DNA from: DASPWW01 sp963756745
GTDB lineage: Bacteria; Actinomycetota; Thermoleophilia; Solirubrobacterales; 70-9
Assembly: GCA_963756745.1 (NCBI GenBank)
Contig: CAVWOU010000001.1
Span: forward strand, 62,001-126,000
DNA: 64,000 nt
Direction: 5' to 3'
Below the pieces are notes generated by a model. The model did no database searches. It was not told the DNA's origin and saw only the letters and a program-made list of their open reading frames with translations. The position numbers were made by a program, and so were the translations under genes. How positions within the stretch are numbered: position 1 is the first letter of the stretch; each line of letters starts with the position of its first letter. Positions 34,438 to 43,857 of the stretch are shown piece by piece.

Positions 34438-35649
34438 TCAGTGGCTCACCGCCGCCGCCGCCAGCTCGGAGACGAGGCGATCGTTGTAGAAGCGCTCGAG
34501 CCGGAACGGCTCGATCAGGTCCGGTGTCCGGCCACTCTGGACGAGCTCCGCGAGCGTGGAGCCGACGATCGGGGCGGCCTTGAAGCCGTAAGTGCCCCAT
34601 CCCGTCGAGATCAGGAACCCCTCGACCTCGGTCTCGCCCAGGATCGGGCTGTAGTCCGGGCTGAGGTCGCACAGGCCGGCCCAGCTCCGCAGCATCCGCA
34701 CCCGCTCGAGCTGGGGGAAGAGCTCGAGCGCGTGCCGCGAGCCCTCCTGGAGAAAGTTCAGCGTGCCCTTCTGGCGGTACGTGGTCCACGGCTCGATCTC
34801 GGCGCCGATCAACATCTCGCCGCGATCGGTCTGGCTCACGTACAGGTGCATCTGCGAGGACACCACGACGACGTCGAGGAACGGCTTCAGCGGCTCGGTG
34901 ACGAAGGCCTGGAGGATGTGCGTCGTCACCGGCAGCGGCACCGCGGCGAGGTCGCACACCTGCGTGCTCCACCCCGCGGTGCAGCTGATGACGGTCCCCG
35001 CCCGGACGTCCCCGCGCGTCGTGTTGACCCCGGTGACGCGGCCGTTGGAGCGCTCGATGCCGGTCACCTCGGTGTAGGGATGGATCTCGGCCCCGCCGCC
35101 ATCCGCGCCGCTCGCGAACCCCCACACGACCGCGTCGTGGCGGATCGTCCCGCCGGGCGGGTGATAGAGCGCCGCCTGGATCGGATACACGGCGTCCTCG
35201 GAGACGTTGAGGTCGGGGGCGAGACGCTTGATCTCGCTCGGCTCGATCACTCTGCTTTCGATCCCGAGCAGCCGGTTGACCTCGGCGCGCTCCTCCATCA
35301 CGAACACCGCGCGATCGGAGTGCGCCAGCGTGAGGTGGCCCTGCTTCGCGAACAGCAGGTTGAAGTCGAGCTCGACCGAGAGCCGCTCGTACAGCTCGAG
35401 ACTCCGCTGGTAGAAGCGGGCGCCCTCGGGGGTGCGGTAGTTCGAGCGCAGGATCGCGGTGTTTCGGCCCGCCGCTCCCGAGCCGATGTAGCCCTTCTCG
35501 AGCACGGCCACACTGTCCACGCCGAGCTGGGTTAGGTAGTAGGCGGTGGCGAGCCCGTGCGACCCGCCGCCGACGATCACGACGTCGTAGGAGTCGCGAA
35601 GCTCGCCGCGCGGTCGCCACATGCGGCGGGGGCGGAAGATCTCACGCAC
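34438..35649 (-). CDS. soxB: Sarcosine oxidase beta-type subunit (SoxB / MgdA-like)
   Basis: FAD-binding catalytic subunit of heterotetrameric N-methyl amino acid oxidases. V-I-V-G-G-G-S-H-G-L-A-T-A near residue 24 binds FAD, followed by E-K-G-Y-I-G-S-G-A-A-G-R-N-T and the His-containing W-G-T-Y-G-F-K-A-A-P near the C-terminus. 403 residues, as in the family. In N-methylglutamate dehydrogenase the homologous subunit is MgdA. With a gmaS/mgs cluster nearby, N-methylglutamate is as likely a substrate as sarcosine. Start overlaps the soxG stop. Confidence 0.9.
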   Translation of the reverse strand: MREIFRPRRMWRPRGELRDSYDVVIVGGGSHGLATAYYLTQLGVDSVAVLEKGYIGSGAAGRNTAILRSNYRTPEGARFYQRSLELYERLSVELDFNLLFAKQGHLTLAHSDRAVFVMEERAEVNRLLGIESRVIEPSEIKRLAPDLNVSEDAVYPIQAALYHPPGGTIRHDAVVWGFASGADGGGAEIHPYTEVTGIERSNGRVTGVNTTRGDVRAGTVISCTAGWSTQVCDLAAVPLPVTTHILQAFVTEPLKPFLDVVVVSSQMHLYVSQTDRGEMLIGAEIEPWTTYRQKGTLNFLQEGSRHALELFPQLERVRMLRSWAGLCDLSPDYSPILGETEVEGFLISTGWGTYGFKAAPIVGSTLAELVQSGRTPDLIEPFRLERFYNDRLVSELAAAAVSH

Positions 35650-36379
35650 GGGCGGCGACCTCCTCGCCGGCGGGCTCCAGCGCGGCGGCGCCGACGATGA
35701 GCCCGCCGAGCGGCTCCGCCGCGTCGGTCACCTGCACCCACATGTACTGGGCGTATGCGGACCCGAACATCAGCACGTAGCGATCGCCGCGCTCGCGGAG
35801 CACCATCGCCGGGACCCGGGCGACGGAGCCGGGGCGAAACGACGCCTCCGGCGTGACGCGCGGGCGCAGGTCGATCGCGCTCAGCCGGGCGAGCACGTCG
35901 CGGGCGAGCGGGCCGACGAGCGCGATCGCGGCGAGCGCACAGGTGAGATCGGTTACCGACACGGGGCGCTCCGCGGCCGCGTCCTCGAGCGCCTCGCGCA
36001 GCGCGGGTGCAGACCGCGGCGGGCACACCGCGAGCACCCGCCGGGCGGAGAACGGGCACCACCAGGGATCGCCGTCGCCGGTTGCCCTGCCGAGCTCGAT
36101 CTCGGGGGCGCCCGCGGAGGCGCCGACCGCCGCGACGTCGGGCGCGGGCCCCTGGAGCTCGAGCTTCCCGAGCCACGAGACGTCGCCGACTCCGACGGTG
36201 GCGCGGCACGCCTCGCGCTCGCCCTCCTCGGACCCGTAATCGACGGCGACGCGCCACCCGTCGCGGGTCTCGATGCGACCGCCGGCCGCGCGCGCCTGCG
36301 GCAACAGCACCGTCGCGGGCACCGGGTCGAACCCGAGCTCGGGCCCGGCGCGGTCGGGCTCGAGGAACTCGAAGCTCAC
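35642..36379 (-). CDS. soxG: Sarcosine oxidase gamma-type subunit (SoxG / MgdD-like)
   Basis: 245-residue GcvT-like small subunit of the heterotetramer: V-G-D-V-S-W-L-G-K-L-E-L-Q-G near residue 67 and R-A-T-V-G-V. Contacts the folate-side domain of the alpha subunit in known structures. ATG at 36379 overlaps the soxA stop (ATGA), and its own end overlaps soxB. Confidence 0.85.
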   Translation of the reverse strand: MSFEFLEPDRAGPELGFDPVPATVLLPQARAAGGRIETRDGWRVAVDYGSEEGEREACRATVGVGDVSWLGKLELQGPAPDVAAVGASAGAPEIELGRATGDGDPWWCPFSARRVLAVCPPRSAPALREALEDAAAERPVSVTDLTCALAAIALVGPLARDVLARLSAIDLRPRVTPEASFRPGSVARVPAMVLRERGDRYVLMFGSAYAQYMWVQVTDAAEPLGGLIVGAAALEPAGEEVAARA

Positions 36380-39261
36380 GAGCGCAGCCTCTCGCCGTCG
36401 GGGTCGTAGAACGGCTTCGTGGTGACGGTGGCGTCCATTCGCTCGCCGCGATCGGCGATCGCGATCTTCGCGCCGTCCTCAGCCTGCTCGCGCGGGATCC
36501 AGGCGAGGCCGATCGCGTGGCCCGCCGCGGGGCTGAAGCGGGCGCTGGTCACCCGCCCCGGCGGGCCCGCGCCGTCCGTGAGCACCGCCGCGCCCTCGTG
36601 GGGCACCGCGCCGTCGGCGAGCTCGAACCCGACCAGCCTCAGCGCGGGCTCTCGCTCGGCGAACTCCTCGAGTGCCCACCGCCCGATGAAGTCCTGCTCC
36701 TTGTCGAGCTTCACGATCCACGGCATCGCCGCGGCGACCGGGTCGGACTCGGAGTCGGTGTCCTGGCCGACGAGGATGTGCATCTTCTGAAGCCGCAGCA
36801 CGCGCTGGGGCTCGAGCCCGAACGCGCGGATCCCGTCGTCGCGACCCGCCTCCATGATCGAGTCCCAGAGCTGCTCGCCGAACGCGGTCGGGTAGTGGAT
36901 CTCGTACCCGAGCTCGCCGACGAAGCCGATCCGCAGCACCAGGCTCGGCACGCCGGCGACCCGCGCCCGCTTCCCGTCGAGGTAGGAGAAGGCCTCGTTG
37001 GAGCAGTCGAGCTCGGTGAGCCGTCCCATGATCTCCCGCGCGCGCGGGCCGGCCAGGTTGACCGCGCACAGAGCCTGGGTCACGTCGGTGAGGGTCACGC
37101 GCAGGTCCGACCAGTCGGCGAGCCACCACGCGAACCACGCCTCCATCGCCTCGGCGCCGGTCGACGTGGTGGTGACGTAGAACGAGTCCTCGTCGAGCCG
37201 GCAGATCGTCCCGTCGTCCATGATCCGCCCGGCGTCGCTCATCAGCACCCCGTACCGGATCCGGCCGACCTTCAGGTTTCCGTGGCGGTTCGGGTACAGC
37301 CGGTCGAGGAACTCGCCCGCGTCGGGGCCGCTCACGATCAGCTTGCCTAGCGTCGACACGTCGATCAGCCCCGCGGCGTCGTGGACGGCGCGCACCTCGG
37401 CGTCCGGGTCGCCGTAGTCATACGCCCGGCGCCAGTCGCCGGCCCACATGATGTTTCCGCCGAGCTCGCGGTGGCGCGCGTGGACCGCGGAGCGCTTCGC
37501 GGGCTCGAACGGCCTTCCGGCGAGCGCTCCCAGCGGGACCGCGGACCACGGCGGGCGGGCGGTTGTCGTGCCCACATCGGCCAGCTCCTCGCCGCTCTCG
37601 CGCGCGATCAGCCGCGCCGACGGGAGCTGGCACATCCGCCCCTGGCACGGGCCCATCGTCACAGTGAGGTAGCGCTTGGAGAGCTCGATCGAGTCGTAGC
37701 CCTCCTCGATGCTGGTGCGGACGTCCTTCGCCGTCACGTCCTCGCACAGGCACGCGAAGCACTTGTCCCTCCCCTCTCCGACCGCCGCGAGCGGCTCCGC
37801 GACCGGCGCGCGCGTCGCCGCCAGCGCGTCGAGCGCCCGCCGCTCGGCCGCGCGCTCGCCGGCCCCGGGATCCTCGAACCCGGCCGCGCTCGCCGCGTCC
37901 GACCCCGCGAGAGATCCCGAGAGCTGAATCGCCTCCTCTCCGCGCACGCCCGCGACCTCACCGGCGGCGTGCATGCCGTCGGGCACATCGGCCACGGCGA
38001 ATGCCGCGGAGCCGGCGTCATACGCGGTGCGCCCGCCGGCCTGGAGCAGCAGCGACCCGGCCGGCGCGACACCGCCCGAGACCACGAGCAGGTCGCAGGC
38101 GACGCTTCGCTCGCTACCCGGGACGGTGCGGCCGTCCTCGTCCACCTGCGCAAGCATCACGCGGCGCAGCGCGCGCCGGCCCTTCGCCTCGACCACGGTC
38201 GCGCCCTGCATGACATCGACGCCGAGCTGCTCGAGTCGCCGATCGGCGACCGTCGGGCTCTCCGGGGGCGGGCGCAAATCGGCGACGGCGGCCAGCTCGA
38301 CCCCCGCGTCGTGCAGCGCCACGGCGGCCTCGAGCCCCTCCTCGCCGGCAGTAGCCACAACCGCCCGGCGGCCGGGGGCGAGCGCGTACTGCGACAGCAG
38401 GCGGCGCGCGCCGCGCGACAGCATCACCCCGGGAATGTCGTTGCCGGCGAAAACGAGCGGCTGCTCGATCGTGCCGGTCGCAACGACGTGCTGCGCGGCG
38501 CGGACCTGATGCAGCGTGTCGCGTTCCCAGATCGCGACCAGCCCATCGAAGTACCCCATCGCGGTCCCAGGCGAGATCAGCTCGACCCCGGCCTCGCGTG
38601 CGCGCGCGCCGAGCTCCCCGGCGCGCTCGGTTGACCCCTGCGAGAGCAGGTGGCCGCCAGGCTCGGGGCCCTCGTCCGCGAGCACGACGTCGGCGCCCTG
38701 CTCCGCCGCCCTGATCGCGGCTGCAAGCCCAGCGGGGCCGCCGCCGACGACGAGGACGTCGGCATGGCGGCGGCGGTACTCGGTCCGCCACTCGCGCTCG
38801 ACGCGCGGCGCGGGCGCCCGTCCCAGCCCCGCCGCGCGGCGCAGCATCCGCTCGTACAGGGGCCACAGCCGCCGCGGGCGCTTGAAGGTCTTGTAGTAGA
38901 AGCCGGGCGGCGTGAACGGCCCGCCGACCAGGTCGACAGCCCGCATCGCGTCGCGGTCGAGTGAGGGCACGGCGTTGAGGTGTCGGACCTTCATCCCCGC
39001 TCGCGCCGGCTCCGTGCACGCCCGCACGCCGGGATCGCCGTCGACGCTGACGAGGCAGTTCGGGCACTGCCCGGCACAGCACAGCAGCCCGCGCGGGCGG
39101 TGGTACTTGAAGCTGCGCGAGAAGGTGCGGCGCCCGCCGGCGTACAGCGCGGAGGCGATCGTATCCCCCTCGAGCGCGCGGACCGTCTTCCCGTCGAATT
39201 CGAAGCTCAACTCCCGCGAGCGGTCGATCCGCTCGCCCGACCGCTGCGGGAGCCGCGTCAT
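36376..39261 (-). CDS. soxA: Sarcosine oxidase alpha-type subunit (SoxA / MgdC-like) with a 2Fe-2S-like N-terminus
   Basis: 961 residues. N-terminal ferredoxin-like domain with C-C-A-G-Q-C-P-N-C and a further Cys (R-A-C-T-E-P) about 13 residues on, a C-x4-C-x2-C...C spacing that could hold a 2Fe-2S cluster. A Rossmann NAD/FAD domain (V-V-G-G-G-P-A-G-L-A-A-A) begins near residue 152. A Cys-rich linker (C-F-A-C-L-C-E-D-V-T ... C-Q-G-R-M-C) lies near residues 500-545, then a C-terminal GcvT-type THF-binding aminomethyltransferase domain from about residue 590. Takes the methyl group as 5,10-methylene-THF. Homologous to MgdC of N-methylglutamate dehydrogenase. Confidence 0.92.
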   Translation of the reverse strand: MTRLPQRSGERIDRSRELSFEFDGKTVRALEGDTIASALYAGGRRTFSRSFKYHRPRGLLCCAGQCPNCLVSVDGDPGVRACTEPARAGMKVRHLNAVPSLDRDAMRAVDLVGGPFTPPGFYYKTFKRPRRLWPLYERMLRRAAGLGRAPAPRVEREWRTEYRRRHADVLVVGGGPAGLAAAIRAAEQGADVVLADEGPEPGGHLLSQGSTERAGELGARAREAGVELISPGTAMGYFDGLVAIWERDTLHQVRAAQHVVATGTIEQPLVFAGNDIPGVMLSRGARRLLSQYALAPGRRAVVATAGEEGLEAAVALHDAGVELAAVADLRPPPESPTVADRRLEQLGVDVMQGATVVEAKGRRALRRVMLAQVDEDGRTVPGSERSVACDLLVVSGGVAPAGSLLLQAGGRTAYDAGSAAFAVADVPDGMHAAGEVAGVRGEEAIQLSGSLAGSDAASAAGFEDPGAGERAAERRALDALAATRAPVAEPLAAVGEGRDKCFACLCEDVTAKDVRTSIEEGYDSIELSKRYLTVTMGPCQGRMCQLPSARLIARESGEELADVGTTTARPPWSAVPLGALAGRPFEPAKRSAVHARHRELGGNIMWAGDWRRAYDYGDPDAEVRAVHDAAGLIDVSTLGKLIVSGPDAGEFLDRLYPNRHGNLKVGRIRYGVLMSDAGRIMDDGTICRLDEDSFYVTTTSTGAEAMEAWFAWWLADWSDLRVTLTDVTQALCAVNLAGPRAREIMGRLTELDCSNEAFSYLDGKRARVAGVPSLVLRIGFVGELGYEIHYPTAFGEQLWDSIMEAGRDDGIRAFGLEPQRVLRLQKMHILVGQDTDSESDPVAAAMPWIVKLDKEQDFIGRWALEEFAEREPALRLVGFELADGAVPHEGAAVLTDGAGPPGRVTSARFSPAAGHAIGLAWIPREQAEDGAKIAIADRGERMDATVTTKPFYDPDGERLRS

Positions 39262-39560
39262 CTCGAAGCCCCGTCACGGCCGGCCGCATGCTCCGCTTTG
39301 TGCTCGCCGCGGTCCGGCAGGTGCACTTCGAGCACCTCGTTGGTGCGGGTGTCGCGCTCGGCGAGGAACCACGTGCGACAGCCGGCGCGGTGGTACCACC
39401 ACTCCCGCTGCACGCCCGCCGCGTTGCGCCGGAAGTAGTTGTACGCGGCGAGCTTTCGCCTCTGCGGCCGCTCGCGGGGGCGCGGCACGACCTCACCGCC
39501 GTACTGGAAGTCGGTCACCTCGCGGTGGCCGCAGTTCGGACAGGAGAGGACGAAGGACAC
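39258..39560 (-). CDS. soxD: Sarcosine oxidase delta-type subunit (SoxD / MgdB-like)
   Basis: 100-residue zinc-binding subunit: C-P-N-C-G-H-R at residues 7-13, Y-G-G-E near residue 20, and H-R-A-G-C-R-T-W-F as the second zinc half-site and family hallmark. First gene of the D-A-G-B transcript, whereas many clusters are B-D-A-G. GTG at 39560, 12 bases after a -10 box. Confidence 0.92.
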   Translation of the reverse strand: MSFVLSCPNCGHREVTDFQYGGEVVPRPRERPQRRKLAAYNYFRRNAAGVQREWWYHRAGCRTWFLAERDTRTNEVLEVHLPDRGEHKAEHAAGRDGASR

Positions 39561-39572
39561 CGGTCGGCGGGC

Positions 39573-39602
39573 ATCTTAGACAAATAGGTACAAAGATTGC
39601 AA
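39573..39602 (-). promoter_or_regulatory. Promoter of the soxDAGB-fhs operon
   Basis: -35 TTGCAA (39602-39597), 18-base spacer, -10 TAAGAT (39578-39573), 12 bases before the soxD GTG. The segment is notably A+T-rich for this genome. Confidence 0.55.
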
Positions 39603-39636
39603 CCAGCGGGGAGGGCTATCACCGGCGGGCGGGCGC

Positions 39637-40887
39637 TCACCCAACCGTTCCCGGTGCGGGCGACGGCGGTGTGGGCGCGTCCCCGTCGAGCAGGCCGAGG
39701 CGGCCGGCGAGCCACGCAGCGGGAAGTGCCTGAAGTAGCAACGTGAGCACGATCGCGAGCGCGACGACGCTTGCGTAGGCGTCCGTGTTCGGGACGCCGA
39801 GGCCCGCGAGGACCCCGACGAGCGCCGCGGGCACCACCCCCGTCTCGCGCGTCCAGCACAGGAACGCCATCTCGGGGCGCGTCCATCCCCCGCGGCGGTC
39901 CGGGAGGATGCACGCGAGCACGGTGAGCGGGCGGGCCAGGAGCAGCAGCACCGCGAGCACGGCGAGTGCTGGCAGCAGGTTCTCTCCCAGCTCGTCGAAC
40001 GGGATGTTCGCCCCCAGGACCAGGAAGACGAAGAAGGTGACCAGGTCGGCCAGGTTGAAGGCGAACTGGCGCATCTCCTGCTCGTGCACGGAGTGCATCG
40101 CGAGCCCGAGGCGCTCCATGTTGCCGACGATCAGGCCGGCGAGAAACGCTCCCAGGTACCCGCTCCCCCCCGCCGAGTCGAGCGAGAAGTACCCGATCGT
40201 GACCACGGCCAGCACTGCCGCGGCGGAGGACTCGCGCCAGATCCCGGCGCGGTGGCTCGAGATCGTCGCCGCGAGCAGCACCCCCGCGACGACGCCGAGC
40301 ACCGTGCTGATCGTGAGGTCGACGACGAACTCCTCGACCGGCGCGGCGAGCGAGCCGCCGCCGCTCAGAAGTAGCCCGGCGAGCGCCAGCGCGAGCACCG
40401 CTCCCGTTGGGTCGTTGAACGCCGACTCCGCGACAACCGTCTGGGCGACCTTCGGCCGCAGCCGGGAGCGAACGAACAGCGGGATCAGGATCGCCGGGTC
40501 GGTGGGCGCGAGGACCGCCCCCATGAGCAGCGCCCCGTACCACGGCAGGTCGAAGGCCAGGTGCGCCGCCACCCCGACGATCGCCGCGGTCAGGAAGACG
40601 CCGGGGACGACGAGCATCCCGAGGCCCACCCACACGCGGCGCAACACCCCCACCGAGAGATTGAGGCCTCCATAGAAGAGGATCAGCGAGACGCCGAGCG
40701 TGAACATGAGCTGGGCACCGATCGAGTCGAACGGCACATCGATCACGTCGAGCAAAGAGGGGCCGAGCAAGGCGCCGAACACGACCAGGACGAGTATCTC
40801 TGGCACTCGCAGGATGCTCGCGACGAGGCGAGCGACGAGCGCGGCGCTGAGCAGGATGCTCAGCGTCAGGATCACATCGCTCGTCAT
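39637..40887 (-). CDS. Cation/proton antiporter (CPA1/CPA2-like)
   Basis: 416 residues with about 12 membrane helices. The ion-site pattern V-L-A-P-T-D-P-A-I-L-I-P near residue 145 and E-S-A-F-N-D-P-T-G-A near residue 178 is that of sodium/proton exchangers. Short hydrophilic tail and no TrkA domains, unlike the cvrA product. ATG overlaps the upstream membrane sensor-like gene (ATGA), so they are co-translated. Confidence 0.85.
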   Translation of the reverse strand: MTSDVILTLSILLSAALVARLVASILRVPEILVLVVFGALLGPSLLDVIDVPFDSIGAQLMFTLGVSLILFYGGLNLSVGVLRRVWVGLGMLVVPGVFLTAAIVGVAAHLAFDLPWYGALLMGAVLAPTDPAILIPLFVRSRLRPKVAQTVVAESAFNDPTGAVLALALAGLLLSGGGSLAAPVEEFVVDLTISTVLGVVAGVLLAATISSHRAGIWRESSAAAVLAVVTIGYFSLDSAGGSGYLGAFLAGLIVGNMERLGLAMHSVHEQEMRQFAFNLADLVTFFVFLVLGANIPFDELGENLLPALAVLAVLLLLARPLTVLACILPDRRGGWTRPEMAFLCWTRETGVVPAALVGVLAGLGVPNTDAYASVVALAIVLTLLLQALPAAWLAGRLGLLDGDAPTPPSPAPGTVG

Positions 40888-41567
40888 TCGGTGTCGCCAC
40901 CCGGCGGTTCACGCGAGCCGCGCCCCCGGACGCTCCGCTCCCCCTCAAGCGCCATTCGCGCGATGTCGTTCGCCGCGAACAGCAAAAGCACGATCACGAT
41001 GCCCGCGCCGAGCGCGACCGCGATCAGGCGGCGGCGGGCGTCGTCCCGGTCGTCGTCGAAGGCGCGATCGGCGGCCTCGACGCGCTCGGTCTCATACGCG
41101 GCCATGCTCGCCGCGGATGCGGTCATCGCTCTGAAGATCCGGATTTCGGGGCCCAGAAGGATCTGCCTGGTGCGTTGATCGTCGCCGGCCTGCAGCGCGC
41201 GCCACGCGACCGCATCGAGATCCTTGAACCGGCCGAAATGCCGCTCGAGCCGAGCGAGCAACACTCGCTCGCGCGGATCGTCGAACGTTTCCGACGCCAC
41301 CGACAGCTCCCGATCGAGCTGGCGCTCGGTGCGCTCGTACGTCCCCCGAAACCTGCCATCGCCATAGCCGTAGGCCGTCTGCCAGCTGTTGACCTCGCTG
41401 ACGAGGAACTTGAGCTCGCGGCTGACCGCCGCGTTGGCCGCGCGTTGTTGCACCTCGTCGAAGCGGTCGCCGAGATCGCCCATCCCGTGAAGGGCGACGG
41501 CCGTGGTCGCGACGGGCCCGAGCACCGTGAGCACGATCGCGGCGTAGATCTTCGTCCGGATCGTCAC
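40884..41567 (-). CDS. Two-TM protein with extracytoplasmic four-helix-bundle-like domain, no output domain
   Basis: 227 residues. TM1 (residues 7-28) and TM2 (about 182-203) flank ~150 helical residues resembling the periplasmic 4HB sensor of chemoreceptors and histidine kinases (K-F-L-V-S-E-V-N-S-W-Q-T-A-Y-G-Y-G). Only ~24 cytoplasmic residues follow TM2; there is no HAMP, kinase or methyl-accepting domain. It overlaps the antiporter gene, so it may be a regulatory or accessory subunit of that transporter. That is inference. Confidence 0.65.
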   Translation of the reverse strand: MTIRTKIYAAIVLTVLGPVATTAVALHGMGDLGDRFDEVQQRAANAAVSRELKFLVSEVNSWQTAYGYGDGRFRGTYERTERQLDRELSVASETFDDPRERVLLARLERHFGRFKDLDAVAWRALQAGDDQRTRQILLGPEIRIFRAMTASAASMAAYETERVEAADRAFDDDRDDARRRLIAVALGAGIVIVLLLFAANDIARMALEGERSVRGRGSREPPGGDTE

Positions 41568-41587
41568 GGCGGGAACCCGCCTATACC

Positions 41588-41818
41588 ATGGCCGCCGCCA
41601 TGATCCTGTTCGTGCTCACGGGCGCGGCGCCCCCGGTCCTGGTGCTGACGCTGATCGTGATGTGCTACCTGACCGGGTGGGAGCTGTGGAAGGAAAGGGA
41701 GCTCCCGTTCCTGTGGAAGGCGTGGTGGGTGCTGCTCGTGTTCCTGCTCAACGTGGTGGGCTTCGCGGTCTTCTGGATCTGGCTCTTCGCGCGGCGCCGC
41801 CGCCACCGCCACGCGTAG
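41588..41818 (+). CDS. Small two-helix membrane protein
   Basis: 76 residues (72 if ATG at 41600 is used), with hydrophobic segments at about residues 5-27 and 43-66 and an Arg/His-rich cytoplasmic tail. The W-x-x-x-V-L-L-V-F-L-L-N-V-V-G-F-A-V-F-W pattern is reminiscent of PLD-nuclease-N-like/DUF small membrane proteins. No function assignable. Divergent from the sensor-like gene. Confidence 0.5.
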   Translation: MAAAMILFVLTGAAPPVLVLTLIVMCYLTGWELWKERELPFLWKAWWVLLVFLLNVVGFAVFWIWLFARRRRHRHA

Positions 41819-41850
41819 GCCTGCCTCGCGCCCCGGTCGCTCCACCGGAG

Positions 41851-43696
41851 CTACCCTTCCCCGGTTCGCGCCCGGTGGAGGCGCGCGAGCTTCAGCGCCA
41901 GCTCGAGGGACAGCAGATCCTCGGTCTGGAGGTCGAGGCCCGCAACGCGCTCGATGCGTTCCAGCCGCTGACGGACGGTGTTGGGGTGCACGTAGAGGGC
42001 GCGGGCGCTAGCGGTGACGCCGCCGCGGTCGGCGAGAAACTGCTCCAGCGTCTCGACCAGCCGCGCTCCGCGGCGGCGGTCGTACTCGATCAGCTCCTCC
42101 ACCGACTGGCGGTAGCGATCGTGCGGCGCCTCGTCGAGCTCGAGGTGCACGAGATAGCGGTAGGCGCCGAGCTGCTCGTACGAGACGGAGCCCCCCTCCC
42201 CCACAAGCGAGCGGCCGATGCTCGCCGCGTCGGCGGCCTCGCGCATCCGCCGGCGGGCGCTCGCCGCGCCGCGGTCGACATCGCTCAGCCCCACGACGAG
42301 CCCCTCCTCGCGGCCGAGCGGCTCGCACGCGCCCCGCATGCGCTCGACCGCCGCGGCCTCGTTGGTCGGGACCGGGGCGAGCGCCCGGACGCGGTCGTGA
42401 CGCGAGTCGAAGAACGCGCGCGGATACAGCCGCCGCAGTCGGGTCTCCACCCGCGCGGCGAGCTCCGGCCACGCCGGCGCCTCCGCGCCGGCTCCGGGGG
42501 CGCGCTCGATGTGCAGGAAGAGGTGCGGCCGGCTGAGATCGCAGCGCGCCTCGCCGGCCTTCGCCTCCGCGGCCTCGACCGAGCCTGCGGCGAGTGCGTC
42601 GAACATGTCCTTGACGATGTTCTCCGCGGTGAGGCGCTCAATCAGCTCCGCCTTCTTCAGGCCCACGGCGGTCTGGTTCGCTACCGCTCCGAGCAGCTCG
42701 GCGTCCTCGTCGGTGAACTCGCGCCTCTCCGCGAGGCAGCACAGCATCCCGAGCTGCTCCTCCCCCGCAACCAGCGGGCTCACGAGCACATCACCCTGCT
42801 CGATCTCGGGCCACAGGACGCGCTCGGCGCCGCGTCGCCCACCACGGGCCTGCGCCGAGGAGCGGCGCATGAGATCGAGCACGAGCCGTGCGCCGCCCGG
42901 ACGAGGACTCGGCGCCGGCGTCCCCTCGGGATCGGAGCCCGCGAGCACGAGCTCGTCCGACTCGGTGTCGAGCCGGTAGATCTGGCACGCGTCGGCGCCG
43001 AGCAGCTCGCGGACGCCACGCGTGACGGCGTCGTAGAGGTCCTCCCGTAGGGTGACCGCCGCGAGCGCCTGGCTCAGCTGGGTCAGCGTGGTGAGCGCCT
43101 GGACGCGCCGGCGGGTCTCCTCGTAGAGCTGCGCGTTCTCGATCGCCCCTGCGACGAGCGACGCGGTGTGGACGAGGAAGTTGAGCACGTCGTCGTCGAA
43201 CTCGTGCGGGGCCTCGGTGTGCAGGACGACCACTCCGATCACGTCGCCGGCCTTGGCGAGGATCGGGACCGCGATCATCGACTGGAACCGCTCCTCCTCG
43301 AGCTCCGGGATGTACTTCATCCGCGGGTCGGCGAGCGCGTTGTCGCGGATGAACTCGGGCGTCTTCGTGCGCGCGACGGCGCCGGTGAGGCCCTCGTCGG
43401 ACGCCGAGCTCGAGCTCGCCCACGAATCGCGAGTAGCGCGGGGACGCGGCGCGAAGCACGAGCCGCTCGCCCTCGAGGAAGTAGATGAAGCACGCGTGGC
43501 ACCCGGTCGCGTCGGTCGCGATGTCGACGATCCCGCGCAGGACGCGGTCGAGGTCGAGCGACGATGAGACGGTCTTGATGACCGCGTAGAGGGTCTCGTT
43601 CTCCTGTCGCGCGCGCCGGAAGGCTTCCTGGTCCTCGGCGACCGATTGCACACTCAAAGCGAGCGCCTCCGTTCTCTCGTTGGCTCCCGCGCCCAT
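41851..43696 (-). pseudogene. GAF-GAF-PucR/CdaR-type transcription regulator, apparent frameshift
   Basis: Two GAF ligand-binding domains (roughly residues 40-175 and 195-335), a linker, and a C-terminal PucR helix-turn-helix (V-T-A-S-A-R-A-L-Y-V-H-P-N-T-V-R-Q-R-L). The start M-G-A-G-A-N-E-R-T-E and the first GAF half are in one frame to E-L-E-L-G. From S-D-E-G-L-T-G-A-V-A the frame changes at about 43401-43406, one extra G. PucR/CdaR regulators often control nitrogen-compound use. It is transcribed away from amt, so it is the best local candidate regulator of the methylamine/ammonium block. Confidence 0.8.
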
Positions 43697-43857
43697 GCTA
43701 ATAACGGCGACCGGCGAGGCCTACGTGAGAATCTTACATTCGAACGACCTAAAGTATGTGCGCAGCCCCTATTGCGTGGGTGCTCCGTTTGCGGATACGT
43801 TCGCGCTGGCTTGAGGGTAGGCACCAGGTATACAGGTAGCGCGCGGAGGGAGCGAGC

